From Melioribacteraceae bacterium (lineage in GTDB: Bacteria > Bacteroidota > Ignavibacteria > Ignavibacteriales > Melioribacteraceae): 32,719 nucleotides of DNA. The notes below the pieces were generated by a model. That model saw only the letters and a list, made by a program, of their open reading frames with translations. It was not told where the DNA came from and searched no databases. Location of the stretch: assembly GCA_021647785.1 (NCBI GenBank), contig JAKIUC010000054.1, positions 1 through 32,719 on the forward strand, in the 5' to 3' direction. How positions within the stretch are numbered: position 1 is the first letter of the stretch; each line of letters begins with the position of its first letter. Positions 6,067 to 15,876 of this stretch are shown here, piece by piece. Position numbers and translations under genes: made by a program.

Positions 6067-7449
6067 ATGATTAGCATTCGTAATATAATCACACTACTAC
6101 TTTTACTTACTCTCATTGGATGTTCGAGCATCAGTACATCCAAAGAGCAATATAAAGAGATAGACAACTTTGTAAACCTCGAATTATTTTCTGAAGCAGT
6201 TGCATCGTTAGAAAAAAGTAAGGAAGAACATTACGATGAAAAAGACCGCGTTCTTTTTTGGATTGATTTAGGTTTGCTCCAACACTACGCCTACCAAGAC
6301 TCGCTGGCTATTACCAATTTAACTCGGGCTGATTTTGCAATTGAAGAACTCTACACTAAAAGCATCTCAAAAGGTGTAACCTCAATGTTACTTAATGATA
6401 ATGCACTTGATTACTCTGGCGAAGATTATGAAAATCTCTACATCAATGTTTTCAAGGCTCTCGCCTATTATCGTGAAGGTATGCGAGGCTCTGCTTTAGT
6501 TGAGATACGCAGGTTAATAGAGAAATTTGTTACACTTGAGCAGAAGTACGAGCAAGAGTTTAGTTCGTTAAAAAATTCGGATGAAATTAAAACAGAGGTT
6601 GAAGAAATTCCAGTAAATTTTTATAGCTCAGCCTTAGCCCACTATATTAGTATGATTCTTTTTATTAGTGATGGTGAATATGATGATGCTCGAATTTCAA
6701 GAGATAAATTTTATGATGCATTTGATAATCAAAGAGAACTTTATACTTTCCCCAAACCGAAATTAGATAACTTTTTAACTTTTTCGGATAAAACAAAAAT
6801 ATCCTTTATTACATTTACTGGTCGTGCCCCACTTAAGTACGAGTATATATTTCAAATAGATACATTCAAAAATTTAATTGTAATTTCAATTTTAGAAAAT
6901 GGAATTTGGAAAGAGCTTAATACAATTCCTTGGTATGGTGTTGAAGGTGGAATTCATGCTAAGTTTGCTGTTCCCAAATTAAAAAAGCGCGGAAGCATTG
7001 TGCATACTGTTCAAGTATTTGTGGATGGTAAACATAAAAAGAATTTATTTAAAATTGAGAGCCTTGAAGATATAGCTTTTGAAACTTTTAAGAGAGAGGA
7101 AGGAATTATCTATTTGAAAAGTTTAGCCAGAACAGTCTCGAAAGCAATTGCAAATGAAGCATTAAATAAAGAGTTAGATAAAAAAACTGGTGGAGGTGAT
7201 TGGGGTGGTTTAACTCGCTTACTTTCAGGTGCTTTAATTAATGCTACAGAGAATGCCGATTTAAGAATTGCCCACTACTTCCCAAGTTTTGCTTATGGCG
7301 GCGAAATTGAAATTGAACCTGGAATTCATAATATAGAGATTGTATATAAGGATAGAAATAACCAGACTATTGCAGTAGATAAATTTGAGAACTATGAAGT
7401 TTCAAAATATAAAAATATTGAATTATTAGAGACAGTCTTTTTACAATAA
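6067..7449 (+). CDS. COG3014-family lipoprotein with helical repeat domain
   Basis: 460 residues from ATG at 6067; a TTG directly before it (6064) is an alternative start. Signal peptide with lipobox LIGC (Cys19 from the ATG) indicates a lipoprotein. Residues about 30-230 are rich in paired helices like tetratricopeptide repeats (LFSEAVASLEKSKEEHYDEK, ALAYYREGMRGSALVEIRRL). The C-terminal half has the GRAPLKYE and NADLRIAHYFPSFAYGG segments I associate with COG3014. No catalytic motif is visible; a scaffold or tether role next to LpoB is only inference. It begins 11 bases after the lpoB stop with a weak ribosome binding site, and the LPP20 gene follows 16 bases later. Confidence 0.8.
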   Translation: MISIRNIITLLLLLTLIGCSSISTSKEQYKEIDNFVNLELFSEAVASLEKSKEEHYDEKDRVLFWIDLGLLQHYAYQDSLAITNLTRADFAIEELYTKSISKGVTSMLLNDNALDYSGEDYENLYINVFKALAYYREGMRGSALVEIRRLIEKFVTLEQKYEQEFSSLKNSDEIKTEVEEIPVNFYSSALAHYISMILFISDGEYDDARISRDKFYDAFDNQRELYTFPKPKLDNFLTFSDKTKISFITFTGRAPLKYEYIFQIDTFKNLIVISILENGIWKELNTIPWYGVEGGIHAKFAVPKLKKRGSIVHTVQVFVDGKHKKNLFKIESLEDIAFETFKREEGIIYLKSLARTVSKAIANEALNKELDKKTGGGDWGGLTRLLSGALINATENADLRIAHYFPSFAYGGEIEIEPGIHNIEIVYKDRNNQTIAVDKFENYEVSKYKNIELLETVFLQ

Positions 7450-7465
7450 TTAACATGAGGATAGT

Positions 7466-8035
7466 ATGAAAAAGAACATTTTTTTAACATTAACAGTACT
7501 TACAATTTCATTATTAATGATTTCGTGCGGCGGTTCAAAATCTCTTTCAGAAACCGATACCGGTGATATTCCGGAATGGTATTTGAATACACCCACAGCC
7601 GAGAACTACATTTACGAAGCTGCATCAGCTACTTCTCGCGATATGGATTTAGCATTGAACAAAGCTGAAACAGAAGCGAGAGCAAAAGTTGGTAGAACAA
7701 TGGAAGTTAAAGTGAACAGCATGCAAAAGAAATTTGAAGAAGAAGTTGGTGAAGGTGAAAATTCAGAATTTCTTTCTCAATTTACGCAAGCTACAAAAGT
7801 TATTGTCTCTACCGAGCTTACCGGAAGCAGAGTTAAAGAGAAGATGTTTGTAAAGGATGGTTCAAATTGGAGATGTTATGTATTGATGGAGTACCCAATT
7901 GGCTCTGCTCAAAAAGCTTTCCTCAACAAAATTAAATCGAACGATGCACTTTACACCCGCTTCCGCTCAAGTGATGCTATGAAGGAGATGGAAAAAGATG
8001 TAGAAAAATATGAAGAGTGGAAAAAGAATAATTAG
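7466..8035 (+). CDS. LPP20 family lipoprotein
   Basis: 189 residues. Lipobox MISC places the lipidated Cys at 21. The mature part (IPEWYLNTPTAENYIYEAAS, LALNKAETEARAKVGRTME, WRCYVLMEYP) matches the LPP20 lipoprotein family, and the C-terminus is a charged helix. Members are outer-membrane lipoproteins of unclear function, often encoded with COG3014 and LpoB as here. A GAGG ribosome binding site precedes the ATG. It is the last gene of the operon; the hairpin after it is a terminator for the opposite strand. Confidence 0.85.
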   Translation: MKKNIFLTLTVLTISLLMISCGGSKSLSETDTGDIPEWYLNTPTAENYIYEAASATSRDMDLALNKAETEARAKVGRTMEVKVNSMQKKFEEEVGEGENSEFLSQFTQATKVIVSTELTGSRVKEKMFVKDGSNWRCYVLMEYPIGSAQKAFLNKIKSNDALYTRFRSSDAMKEMEKDVEKYEEWKKNN

Positions 8036-8062
8036 ATAGTGGCATTTGAATATCTAAAACCA

Positions 8063-8096
8063 CAAAAAAAACCCATCCCGAATAGTGGGATGGGTT
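8063..8096 (-). terminator. Rho-independent terminator of the TonB receptor operon
   Basis: A 10-bp stem, AACCCATCCC (8070-8079) and GGGATGGGTT (8087-8096), with a 7-base loop. On the minus strand it is followed by a run of eight Ts, 13 bases after the PorV-like stop codon. The core TCCC..GGGA resembles the repeat palindromes found elsewhere in the window. Confidence 0.88.
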
Positions 8097-8108
8097 CAAG
8101 AAATAGAA

Positions 8109-9113
8109 CTAAAAAAATACACCAACAGAGAAATGTTGTGTGTCTTTTAAAACTCCAAATTGCTGGTAGGCATAATCAATTGATAGACCAAGAGATGGAG
8201 TAAAATCGTATTTAAGTCCAAATCCAAGAGTTAAACCTTCTTCCGAATTATCTAAGAATAGAGATTTATAACCGGCTCGTAATGCAATCATATTAAAAAC
8301 TTCATACTCCATTCCAACATTCATAGCTTGATCATTATCACTGGGGTTCAAAGCATCTGCAGCAATAGTAACTCTATGATCTCGCATCTCTATCAATTCC
8401 ATTGCAAGACCAATTTTAAATGTTAAAGGTAGTGGCCATTTATCCGTATCTAATGTTGCAAGTATTTGGTCGTTATTTCCATAAATTGTTCTATCAATAT
8501 CATGCTGAATATTTAAATCACTTCCGGATATCTGCATATCACCACCAAGATTAGTAATAGCAGCACCAATACGCAAACCATAAATATCAGAATGGAAAAG
8601 AACACCGAGATCTACAGCAATGGTTGATGCAGAAGAATTCCAGATGTTTTGTGAAATATATTTTACACTACCCCCTATCGAAAATCTATCAGTAAGATTT
8701 TTTGCATAAGTAATTGCAATTGACATATCATTAGCAGTAAAAGTTCCACCAGTTCCTTCTGGTTCACTTAGGGTTGTGAGTTCCATATCTCCATAATCAA
8801 GATTAGTAACAGAGATGCCAATAACTCCAGCATCATCCATATTTACAACTGTACCAGCCCAATTGTAATCGATATCTGCAAACCACTTTGAGTGAGCAAA
8901 TAAAGCCCCACTTTTATTCATACGTGCTGCACCGGCTGGGTTCCAATAAATTGATGAAACATCATCAGCAGTTGCTACAAATGCTCCACCCATAGCAATA
9001 GAGCGAGGTCCAATTCCAATATTTAAAAACGGTGCAGCAGTTGAGCCAGTTTTAGATTGCCCAAATAAACTCACCGAAAAAGTTATCATTATGATTAATA
9101 ATTTTATTCTCAT
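8109..9113 (-). CDS. PorV/PorQ family outer-membrane barrel protein
   Basis: 334 residues. A signal peptide ends near residue 19 (SLFGQS). The mature start with FLNIGIGPRSIAMGGAFVAT and ADDVSSIYWNPAGAA (about 29-61) is the hallmark of the PorV/PorQ (UPF0164) family, a FadL-like barrel. The protein ends in Phe (VGVFF), typical of outer-membrane barrels. PorV proper shuttles cargo of the type IX secretion system; family members without known roles are common in this phylum. It is the third gene of a minus-strand operon, 12 bases after a large exported protein with a C-terminal sorting-like tail. That pairing suggests it could serve the cargo directly, but this is inference. Confidence 0.9.
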   Translation of the reverse strand: MRIKLLIIMITFSVSLFGQSKTGSTAAPFLNIGIGPRSIAMGGAFVATADDVSSIYWNPAGAARMNKSGALFAHSKWFADIDYNWAGTVVNMDDAGVIGISVTNLDYGDMELTTLSEPEGTGGTFTANDMSIAITYAKNLTDRFSIGGSVKYISQNIWNSSASTIAVDLGVLFHSDIYGLRIGAAITNLGGDMQISGSDLNIQHDIDRTIYGNNDQILATLDTDKWPLPLTFKIGLAMELIEMRDHRVTIAADALNPSDNDQAMNVGMEYEVFNMIALRAGYKSLFLDNSEEGLTLGFGLKYDFTPSLGLSIDYAYQQFGVLKDTQHFSVGVFF

Positions 9114-9125
9114 TATCTTTCTCCG

Positions 9126-12100
9126 TTACTTTAACAAGGCAAATTTGCCGATTTTCTTTTCACCATTTTCAGTTTCAACAACAAAAATATAAACACCATA
9201 AGCTGCATCAAGATTTTCTTCGGTTCGTAAGTTCCAATAAACATTACCAACAAAAAGTTCATCCTGAGTAAGTGTACGAATTTTATCGCCGCGAACAGTA
9301 AATATTGAGATTTTAGAACCAGGCGGAACACGAGTAAATCTTATTTCTCTCTCTCCACGTCCACTTGTTTGGCTGCTTAATAATGCTGCTTCACCTCTAT
9401 GTGTAACTACGTAGGGGTTAGGAACAACTTTAATTAAATCGAGATTAGTTGCGTTACCAGATTCATCCATACTAGGACCTTTAACTTTAAAGGTAACAAC
9501 ATCCGCTCTGCTAAAGGGTTTCGTTGTAGTAAGCATCAACTTACCTTTAGTCTCTAAAGGAATATCTGGTTCCAAGTAATTTATAACAACTTTCCATGTT
9601 CTAACGTAACTTCCTCCAATATGTTCTTTAAACCAAATATTATAAAAAGTGGTTAAACTACCACCAGAGAGATAAACATAATCAACCTCTTTTCCAGTAG
9701 TTTTACTGAGTACTTTTATATTGGTTTCAGTAGCTGGAATTCTTGTTAAGCCAGCAAGACCTATTGAATCGGGAACAGACATTCCAACATTAGAATCGAA
9801 AAATTGGATTTCATAATCATTAGGAAATGCAATACCATTATCTTTTGGCCAAGAACCATTTGTAAATACCTCAAATGTATAATTTGCGTTAGATGTATCT
9901 GGTATATCAATAAATCCTGAGTAGGATGTATCTAACTTAATCTCCCAATCGTTATAGATTTGCAATCTAAAGCCTTGAACAATATCTGTATTTCCAATAA
10001 ATGTAGTATCCCTATTTATCAGCGTATCATAAGGTGCTACATAATAGTCGGAATTTACTTCAACGAGTTTTCCATTTACATAAACCGTATCTGTTCCTGT
10101 TGGCACTTGAATAGAATCACCAGGGTTAACTATTTCAGTATTATTAGATAGTGGAATATAAACAGTATCAGGAGTTTGTAAATCTATCAAAGTATAATCT
10201 TGAGTATAACCTTGTAGAGCAGTATCACGAAATGTAAGCTGGTACGAATAGTTATTGTTAATAGCTGCATCATCAATCATTTCAACAACAATCTCTCCAG
10301 TAGCTTTGTATGTATCATTCTTATCAAAGCTAAGCAAATCGGCTTTGTCATATCCGGTAGGTCTTCTACCTGGAGTAATGTATCCTGTGTTATCATCTGT
10401 TATAATATTTCCGGAGGCTTCGCGGAAAATAAATTTAGAATTTTCGGAAGGGAATATCTCTAAATCCTCTTCACCAGAATCATAAGCACAAACTGCATAA
10501 TAATAAGTTATACCTGGCGTAACTGTCGAATCAATAAATCTATTAATAATACCAGTGTTATCACCGAGATAGTAAGTAGTACCTCCAACTTGCTCTAACA
10601 TAGAAGCACTGGGATAGTAAAAGCCGCTAATTGAATCTGCAATATCATATTGTGCAATTGGTTTATCGAATGATAACACACCGAAAGCATTAGTTATTGA
10701 ACGTGCATCACGGAAACCGGCATCAGTAGTTCTGTAAATTTTATAACCTTGGAAATCTTTTTTCTTTGTTATAAAATCTTTTGAACGCTCAGTAGGTCCA
10801 TTATCCCAATAGAGAACTACATCACCATCAGCTTGTGTAATAGTAATCTTAGGTTTTCTTGGGGGCTGCGGAAACTTATATCCTGAATTGTATATCTGCT
10901 GTACAATTTTCTGGTTACTTTGAATATCTTTTAAATCTTCACCAAATAATAATGCTTCAGAAAAGCGTTCAATTGTTTGCGACATCAGAGGAAAGTACCC
11001 CGATGCATAAATAAAATCACCGTCCTGAGGAATTGGAGGAATTTCATCAAACCTTCCAGGAGTCATTCTTGCCCATAAAAGAGAATCGTTCGACATATCT
11101 GGAGAAGCAGCAATTCCAAAAAAATTGAATGCTGTTAAACCAATTTGGTCAGATTCATCAGGGTCTGTTCTACCAAAGTTTGGCTCACCTTGTGTAGGTA
11201 CTCCATCACCTTCACCAGCATCTGGTCCTGGATAATTTTCATCATCTGGTCCTAAACCATCTTGTCCTAAATCATCCGAGTCAGGAGCCCAATCGCCATC
11301 TTCGTCAATATCATTATCCCTTCTTTCATCAATTAATAAATCATTAACTCCCTCGCCTGTAAGAAAATTTATATATTTTACCGGTTCTTGATTGTTAACC
11401 TCTCTCGAAGATATATGTAAAGATTCATTTTCATCAATCAAACCATCCAAATCATTATCAATTCCGTCATAAGCAGTAGAGTCGGGAATTGCAACACCAT
11501 TTATAACCTTTCCAATATGCCCTTCTCTCAAAGGAACACCATCTTCAACAACAGTCATTTCTCCAAGAGAATAAACAGTATCGGGTAATGACCCAAGTGT
11601 ATAGATTGTTCTTTTGTAAGTATCTTTTTCTATGAGTACAACTTTATCACCAGCAGATAAATTTCTCTCAAGAAAATCTGGGAAACTAAACATTGGTGAT
11701 GAAGGGTCTTTTGAATCACCATCATTATCAATTCCATCAAAAGGATTACCTGGTGATTCTAAATAGGCATAACCAACATAACCAACTTTTTGCCCCTTGT
11801 TTCCAATTCCATCACTATCCCAAGAATAAGTAATTGATCTTTTAGTATCAAAAAAACCAAGATCATCACCACTATCACCATCGCCACCAGCAAGTGTACC
11901 AACAACTGTACCAAAATCTGCACGTCTATAATTTTCAGTACCTTCATTTCTAATATCCATCAACCAGAAAACAACATCTTCTGCGAGAAAACTTGCCCAT
12001 TGAAATCCTCTTTGGATATATTGCAAACCCATTCCTTGACGCAATAAATCTGTGCTATCTGGAATCCAAAGCGTGGCTTCGTTAGCTTCATTAACTCCAT

Positions 12101-12686
12101 TAAATTCATCATCATTTTGATCATCAGCAATAAAGTAACTCTCTTGATCTGCCTGCATTAACCCACGCCCAAAATAGCCCCACCATTCTGTATTGCCATC
12201 TGCATCAACATAATTAACTACATCAGGAAAACCACCAGGGTCTGCCCATCCGCCAATTGGCCACGAATCTTGTAAATGACTCATAGCCACAGATTCACCA
12301 TTAGGATTTAGAAACCCAGGAATTGGGTCCCATCCCCAGAAGTAACCGGCAGTTGGATGCCGCTCATTACCTTGCCTATATCGAGGACCACGTGAGATTG
12401 TAACTGATTGAAGTGTTTTACCATTTGTATTAGTAAACTCAACACCAATTAATGGCGTAACATCACCAATATAGTTTTCGCCTGAACCGAGTGGCCACTC
12501 ACCTCTAATATCAACTCCTTGACGGAAACCAGTTATTGCACCATCATTATAGAAAGAAATTCCAACTCTGTTTCCTGTATGAAATCCAATTTTTCTAAGA
12601 GTTGCATCTCCCTTACCTTGTGCAGCAATTTGCAGAGAAACAACAAATGAAAGCACAATAAAAATTTTGAATATTTTAAATATCAT
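9126..12686 (-). CDS. Large exported protein with type IX-like C-terminal sorting tail
   Basis: 1186 residues with a signal peptide (FIVLSFVVSLQIAAQG). I do not recognise the N-terminal half, which is rich in aromatic residues and glycine. Acidic loops of the DNDGD kind occur at about residues 315-323, 405-417 and 456-497 (DGIDNDLDGLIDEN, DNDIDEDGDWAPDSDD), resembling calcium-binding thrombospondin type 3 or dockerin loops. A fibronectin type III-like segment starts near 609 (VVLYWDNGPTE...GYKIYRTTDAG). The last 90 residues (NPYVVTHRG ... SIFTVRGDKIRTL ... YGVYIFVVET ... KIGKFALLK) match type A sorting domains of type IX cargo. It lies 18 bases after the receptor gene and 12 before the PorV-like gene, so it is probably surface-bound or secreted and works with both. 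Confidence 0.8.
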   Translation of the reverse strand: MIFKIFKIFIVLSFVVSLQIAAQGKGDATLRKIGFHTGNRVGISFYNDGAITGFRQGVDIRGEWPLGSGENYIGDVTPLIGVEFTNTNGKTLQSVTISRGPRYRQGNERHPTAGYFWGWDPIPGFLNPNGESVAMSHLQDSWPIGGWADPGGFPDVVNYVDADGNTEWWGYFGRGLMQADQESYFIADDQNDDEFNGVNEANEATLWIPDSTDLLRQGMGLQYIQRGFQWASFLAEDVVFWLMDIRNEGTENYRRADFGTVVGTLAGGDGDSGDDLGFFDTKRSITYSWDSDGIGNKGQKVGYVGYAYLESPGNPFDGIDNDGDSKDPSSPMFSFPDFLERNLSAGDKVVLIEKDTYKRTIYTLGSLPDTVYSLGEMTVVEDGVPLREGHIGKVINGVAIPDSTAYDGIDNDLDGLIDENESLHISSREVNNQEPVKYINFLTGEGVNDLLIDERRDNDIDEDGDWAPDSDDLGQDGLGPDDENYPGPDAGEGDGVPTQGEPNFGRTDPDESDQIGLTAFNFFGIAASPDMSNDSLLWARMTPGRFDEIPPIPQDGDFIYASGYFPLMSQTIERFSEALLFGEDLKDIQSNQKIVQQIYNSGYKFPQPPRKPKITITQADGDVVLYWDNGPTERSKDFITKKKDFQGYKIYRTTDAGFRDARSITNAFGVLSFDKPIAQYDIADSISGFYYPSASMLEQVGGTTYYLGDNTGIINRFIDSTVTPGITYYYAVCAYDSGEEDLEIFPSENSKFIFREASGNIITDDNTGYITPGRRPTGYDKADLLSFDKNDTYKATGEIVVEMIDDAAINNNYSYQLTFRDTALQGYTQDYTLIDLQTPDTVYIPLSNNTEIVNPGDSIQVPTGTDTVYVNGKLVEVNSDYYVAPYDTLINRDTTFIGNTDIVQGFRLQIYNDWEIKLDTSYSGFIDIPDTSNANYTFEVFTNGSWPKDNGIAFPNDYEIQFFDSNVGMSVPDSIGLAGLTRIPATETNIKVLSKTTGKEVDYVYLSGGSLTTFYNIWFKEHIGGSYVRTWKVVINYLEPDIPLETKGKLMLTTTKPFSRADVVTFKVKGPSMDESGNATNLDLIKVVPNPYVVTHRGEAALLSSQTSGRGEREIRFTRVPPGSKISIFTVRGDKIRTLTQDELFVGNVYWNLRTEENLDAAYGVYIFVVETENGEKKIGKFALLK

Positions 12687-12704
12687 TTTTATACCTGAAT
12701 ATTT

Positions 12705-15557
12705 TTAAAAATTATATGATAAACCTAATTCAACTCGTCTTGGTTGAGAAAAGAAAGTAGGGTTAGTAAATTTTTCATCTAATGTATTATAATACATGTT
12801 CGGATTAATACGTGCAGCCTCGGTACTTGAAATAGTATAATAAGGGTCTCCAGTATCACCATAAACACCAGTAGGGTTTTCCCAATCGAGCAAGTTCATA
12901 ATACGAACAAAAACTGAAATATAATTTTTACCAATTACAAAATCTTTATAAGCTCGCACGTCTATATTAAAATTAGTTGGTTTTGTATCACTATTTCTTG
13001 GATATGCATTTTGCGTTACACGTGTAAATTTGTTTACACCTGGGGTATAAGGTTGCCCTGTAAAGAAGTTGCTAATTATTGAGAACCCCCATTCGCGCGG
13101 TTTTGCATAAATAACAGAAACATTCAAAGTATGAGTTTGGTCCCAATCGAGGGGAGCAATAATTGTTTCTGGTAATGCACCACCAAGTACTGCATTACGA
13201 GCATCGGCTGGGTTTGAAGCATTACCTTTTGTCTCTGCAAATGTGTAATCTAGATTAACTGCCAACCCACCAGTAATACGCTGCGAGTATTTTAATGCAA
13301 ATCCTTTCGAGAATCCAAAATCGGAATTTGCATAGCGACTATAACTTTGTGCTCTACCAAATACAAGTATTTCGTCAGATTGAGTTCCTGTTAAATCTCT
13401 AAAATCTTCAAAGAAAACAGTTACATCAATAGCAGAAAACTCTCCAATTTGCTGTTGAAGACCAATCTCACCTTTTACAGTTTTTTGCGGTCTTAAGTCA
13501 GCATTGCCAAATAGAGCCGAGTTTCCAGAGCCAACTCCTAACTCAAATTCCGGATTTGAATATAGAAACTCATATCTCGGCAATTGGAAGAAGTGACCGT
13601 ATGAAAAGTGAATTACTCCTTTATCTGTAATAGGAAAAGCAAGACCAATACGGGGTGATATTTGTGTTTTTATTGTAGCATCATTATACCAGTACGCCAA
13701 TCTATCGGCATCTGTTTTAATAGTTTCACCTGGGTCAATAATACCATTGCCATTATCATCATTAAATTTATTGCTTGGTCTTAATGGGTTTTTATAATTA
13801 GGGTCTGTTGGGTCGGCAAGTACAACACCATCCGGATTAAACAAATCAAACCTTAACCCTGCGTTGATAATCATATTAAAAGCTTCAATTTTAACTTGAG
13901 CATACCCAGAAAATTCAGTAGGATTATGAAGATACTCGTTGTTATCAACAGAAGATATTGGAGGAATTTCAACATTGTAAGGGAAAGCTCTTTGCCCATT
14001 TTCATCCAACTTTGCTACCAAATTTATATCGTGAAAATAGATTTCCTGCATTTTATAATCAGTACCAAATTGAAGATTTACTTGCCTGGTTAACTGCGAA
14101 ACCCAATCAAATTTAGCTAAATATGTTTTTGTATATCTTTCAAATCTGCTATTGTCTGTGCCGCCAACATTATAACTATAAGCTGGAGTTTGCCGAAAAG
14201 TATTATCCACATATTCAGTTGGTTTATTCGGATTTCCAGTATAAATATTTTCAAAAAGATAGTGTTTGTATCTTTTATCAAAATAACTAACATTAATAGT
14301 ATAGAAACTACTGCTTGAAATAGCATGATTAAAACTTAAGATTTGTGTGCTAGCATCTCTAAAGCGTTGTAAATTATTACCAGGTGTTAATTTTGCCCCC
14401 TCATTATAATCTTTATACCTCTGTCTATCACCAATAAAATTATAACTTAACTTCATCCCACTGCCAATTATATAGGTCAACTTCAATTGTCCAAAATATT
14501 TTCTAAATGGATTTAGAGAGACATACTTATCTGTTATGGCTGAGTCTAACTGATAAAAAGAACCATCAGCATTTTCACCAATAAACCAATAATCAGCACC
14601 ACCAGAATTAGGTACTTCAGCAGCAAAGTCAGTAACAGCAAATTGGTCTCTACCATATAAATATCCAAGATTTTGATAATATCTTATGTTGGTATAGAAA
14701 TACAATTTATCTTTCAGAATTGGTCCACTTAAACTACCTTCAATATTGCCCACAGTAATGGGAGAGAATTCATCAATATTCCAAAACACATCCGTTCTGT
14801 TTGAAATATAATCACCGCTATAGGCTTGAATAGAACCGGAGAAATTATTAGAACCATCTTTGGTAACAAGATTGATTACACCAGAAAGCGCCTGCCCATA
14901 CTCAGCATTAAATGCACCACTAATAACTTGCATCTCTTTCACAGCATTTTGGTTTACTTCAACAACACTGCTGCCATCATAGGAGTCGGTTACAGGTACA
15001 CCATCAATTTGGTATGCAACTTGCCCTGCTCTACCACCTCTAATGTGTATTCCACCATCGTTCCCAATTACTATACCTGCTTGAAGTGCAAGCACATCGC
15101 CCAAGTCAGTTACAGGTAACTCTCTAATTATATCATCACCAATAACAGCAGTAGAAGCCGTTAAATCTTTCTGGATAAGTGGTCTTGTAGCAATAACAAC
15201 AACGTCTTCTGAAAGTGAAACAGAAGTTTCAGTAAGGGTAATATCTATATTTGTTGTTAAATCAATTGAAACTCTTACATTTTTTACAAGGGTTGAATTA
15301 AATCCAATAGCCGAGGCTTTAACTTCATAAGTACCAGGTGGTATATTAAGAATTGAATAATAACCATCAATATCTGATGCAGCACCGTAGTTTGTACCCA
15401 TTACTATGATGTTTACAAAAGGAAGTGCATCTCCAGTTGCAGCATCAGTAATGCGTCCTGCAATTTTACCAGTAGTGGCAAGGTCGTAATCAGCCGAAAT
15501 ACTTGATACAGATAGTGATAAAAAAAGAAGAATTAGAACAAATAAACTTTTCCTCAT
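12705..15557 (-). CDS. TonB-dependent receptor with carboxypeptidase-like N-terminal domain
   Basis: 950 residues from ATG at 15557, chosen because GGGAGG lies just before it; a frame-extending TTG at 15569 overlaps that site. After the signal peptide comes a CarboxypepD_reg-like domain (about 27-110, GKIAGRITDAATGDALPFVN, PPGTYEVKASAIGF), a plug (about 130-235, ELPVTDLGDVLALQAGI, VAYQIDGVPVTD, EYGQALSGVINLVTK) and a large beta barrel ending in Phe (VELGLSYNF). One extracellular loop near residues 597-610 has an EF-hand-like acidic run (DDNGNGIIDPGE). Such receptors import ligands with energy from TonB. No SusD gene is present; instead a large exported protein and a PorV-like barrel follow in the operon. 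The substrate cannot be inferred. Confidence 0.92.
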   Translation of the reverse strand: MRKSLFVLILLFLSLSVSSISADYDLATTGKIAGRITDAATGDALPFVNIIVMGTNYGAASDIDGYYSILNIPPGTYEVKASAIGFNSTLVKNVRVSIDLTTNIDITLTETSVSLSEDVVVIATRPLIQKDLTASTAVIGDDIIRELPVTDLGDVLALQAGIVIGNDGGIHIRGGRAGQVAYQIDGVPVTDSYDGSSVVEVNQNAVKEMQVISGAFNAEYGQALSGVINLVTKDGSNNFSGSIQAYSGDYISNRTDVFWNIDEFSPITVGNIEGSLSGPILKDKLYFYTNIRYYQNLGYLYGRDQFAVTDFAAEVPNSGGADYWFIGENADGSFYQLDSAITDKYVSLNPFRKYFGQLKLTYIIGSGMKLSYNFIGDRQRYKDYNEGAKLTPGNNLQRFRDASTQILSFNHAISSSSFYTINVSYFDKRYKHYLFENIYTGNPNKPTEYVDNTFRQTPAYSYNVGGTDNSRFERYTKTYLAKFDWVSQLTRQVNLQFGTDYKMQEIYFHDINLVAKLDENGQRAFPYNVEIPPISSVDNNEYLHNPTEFSGYAQVKIEAFNMIINAGLRFDLFNPDGVVLADPTDPNYKNPLRPSNKFNDDNGNGIIDPGETIKTDADRLAYWYNDATIKTQISPRIGLAFPITDKGVIHFSYGHFFQLPRYEFLYSNPEFELGVGSGNSALFGNADLRPQKTVKGEIGLQQQIGEFSAIDVTVFFEDFRDLTGTQSDEILVFGRAQSYSRYANSDFGFSKGFALKYSQRITGGLAVNLDYTFAETKGNASNPADARNAVLGGALPETIIAPLDWDQTHTLNVSVIYAKPREWGFSIISNFFTGQPYTPGVNKFTRVTQNAYPRNSDTKPTNFNIDVRAYKDFVIGKNYISVFVRIMNLLDWENPTGVYGDTGDPYYTISSTEAARINPNMYYNTLDEKFTNPTFFSQPRRVELGLSYNF

Positions 15558-15666
15558 AGTACCTCCCAATATTCAAAGGAATCATTTTAAAATAATTGCG
15601 AAAGTTAGGTAAATTAGTAAAAATATGAAAACACTAATTTTTATCTGTTTATAATTCATAAAAGCC

Positions 15667-15787
15667 TGTCATTCCCTTCCCGCCTTGCGGGATTAGCAGG
15701 AATCTTTCACATCTCTGTAGAAGTCTCACAGACATCCCCTTTGCCAAAGGCATTCCTTTGGAAGTGTGCAAAAATCAATAATGACGG
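15667..15787. repeat. TGTCATTCC-type intergenic element, copy 1
   Basis: Starts with TGTCATTCCC (15667-15676), contains the hairpin TCCCGC-CTT-GCGGGA (15678-15692), then GCAGGAATCT, a GTCTCACAGAC segment (15723-15733), and ends near ATGACGG (15781-15787). The same words in the same order occur at 22045-22151, so the two are probably copies of one non-autonomous element. The rest of 15558-15876 is AT-rich upstream DNA of the receptor operon and downstream DNA of the hydrolase gene. Confidence 0.6.
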
Positions 15788-15876
15788 TTTCATATTGCGG
15801 TAAACTGTAAGTGAAATGTGAACAATAACTGCGGATTATTCGTTATCTATTTGTACTTCGCTACGGCAAATTATTC

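Noticed and set aside
8063-8096. Terminator for the plus-strand lpoB operon
   Set aside because: The T run is on the minus-strand side only; after the hairpin on the plus strand there is no T run. It was assigned to the receptor operon.
12705-15569. Earlier TTG start of the TonB receptor at 15569
   Set aside because: The TTG overlaps the GGGAGG ribosome binding site that serves the ATG at 15557.
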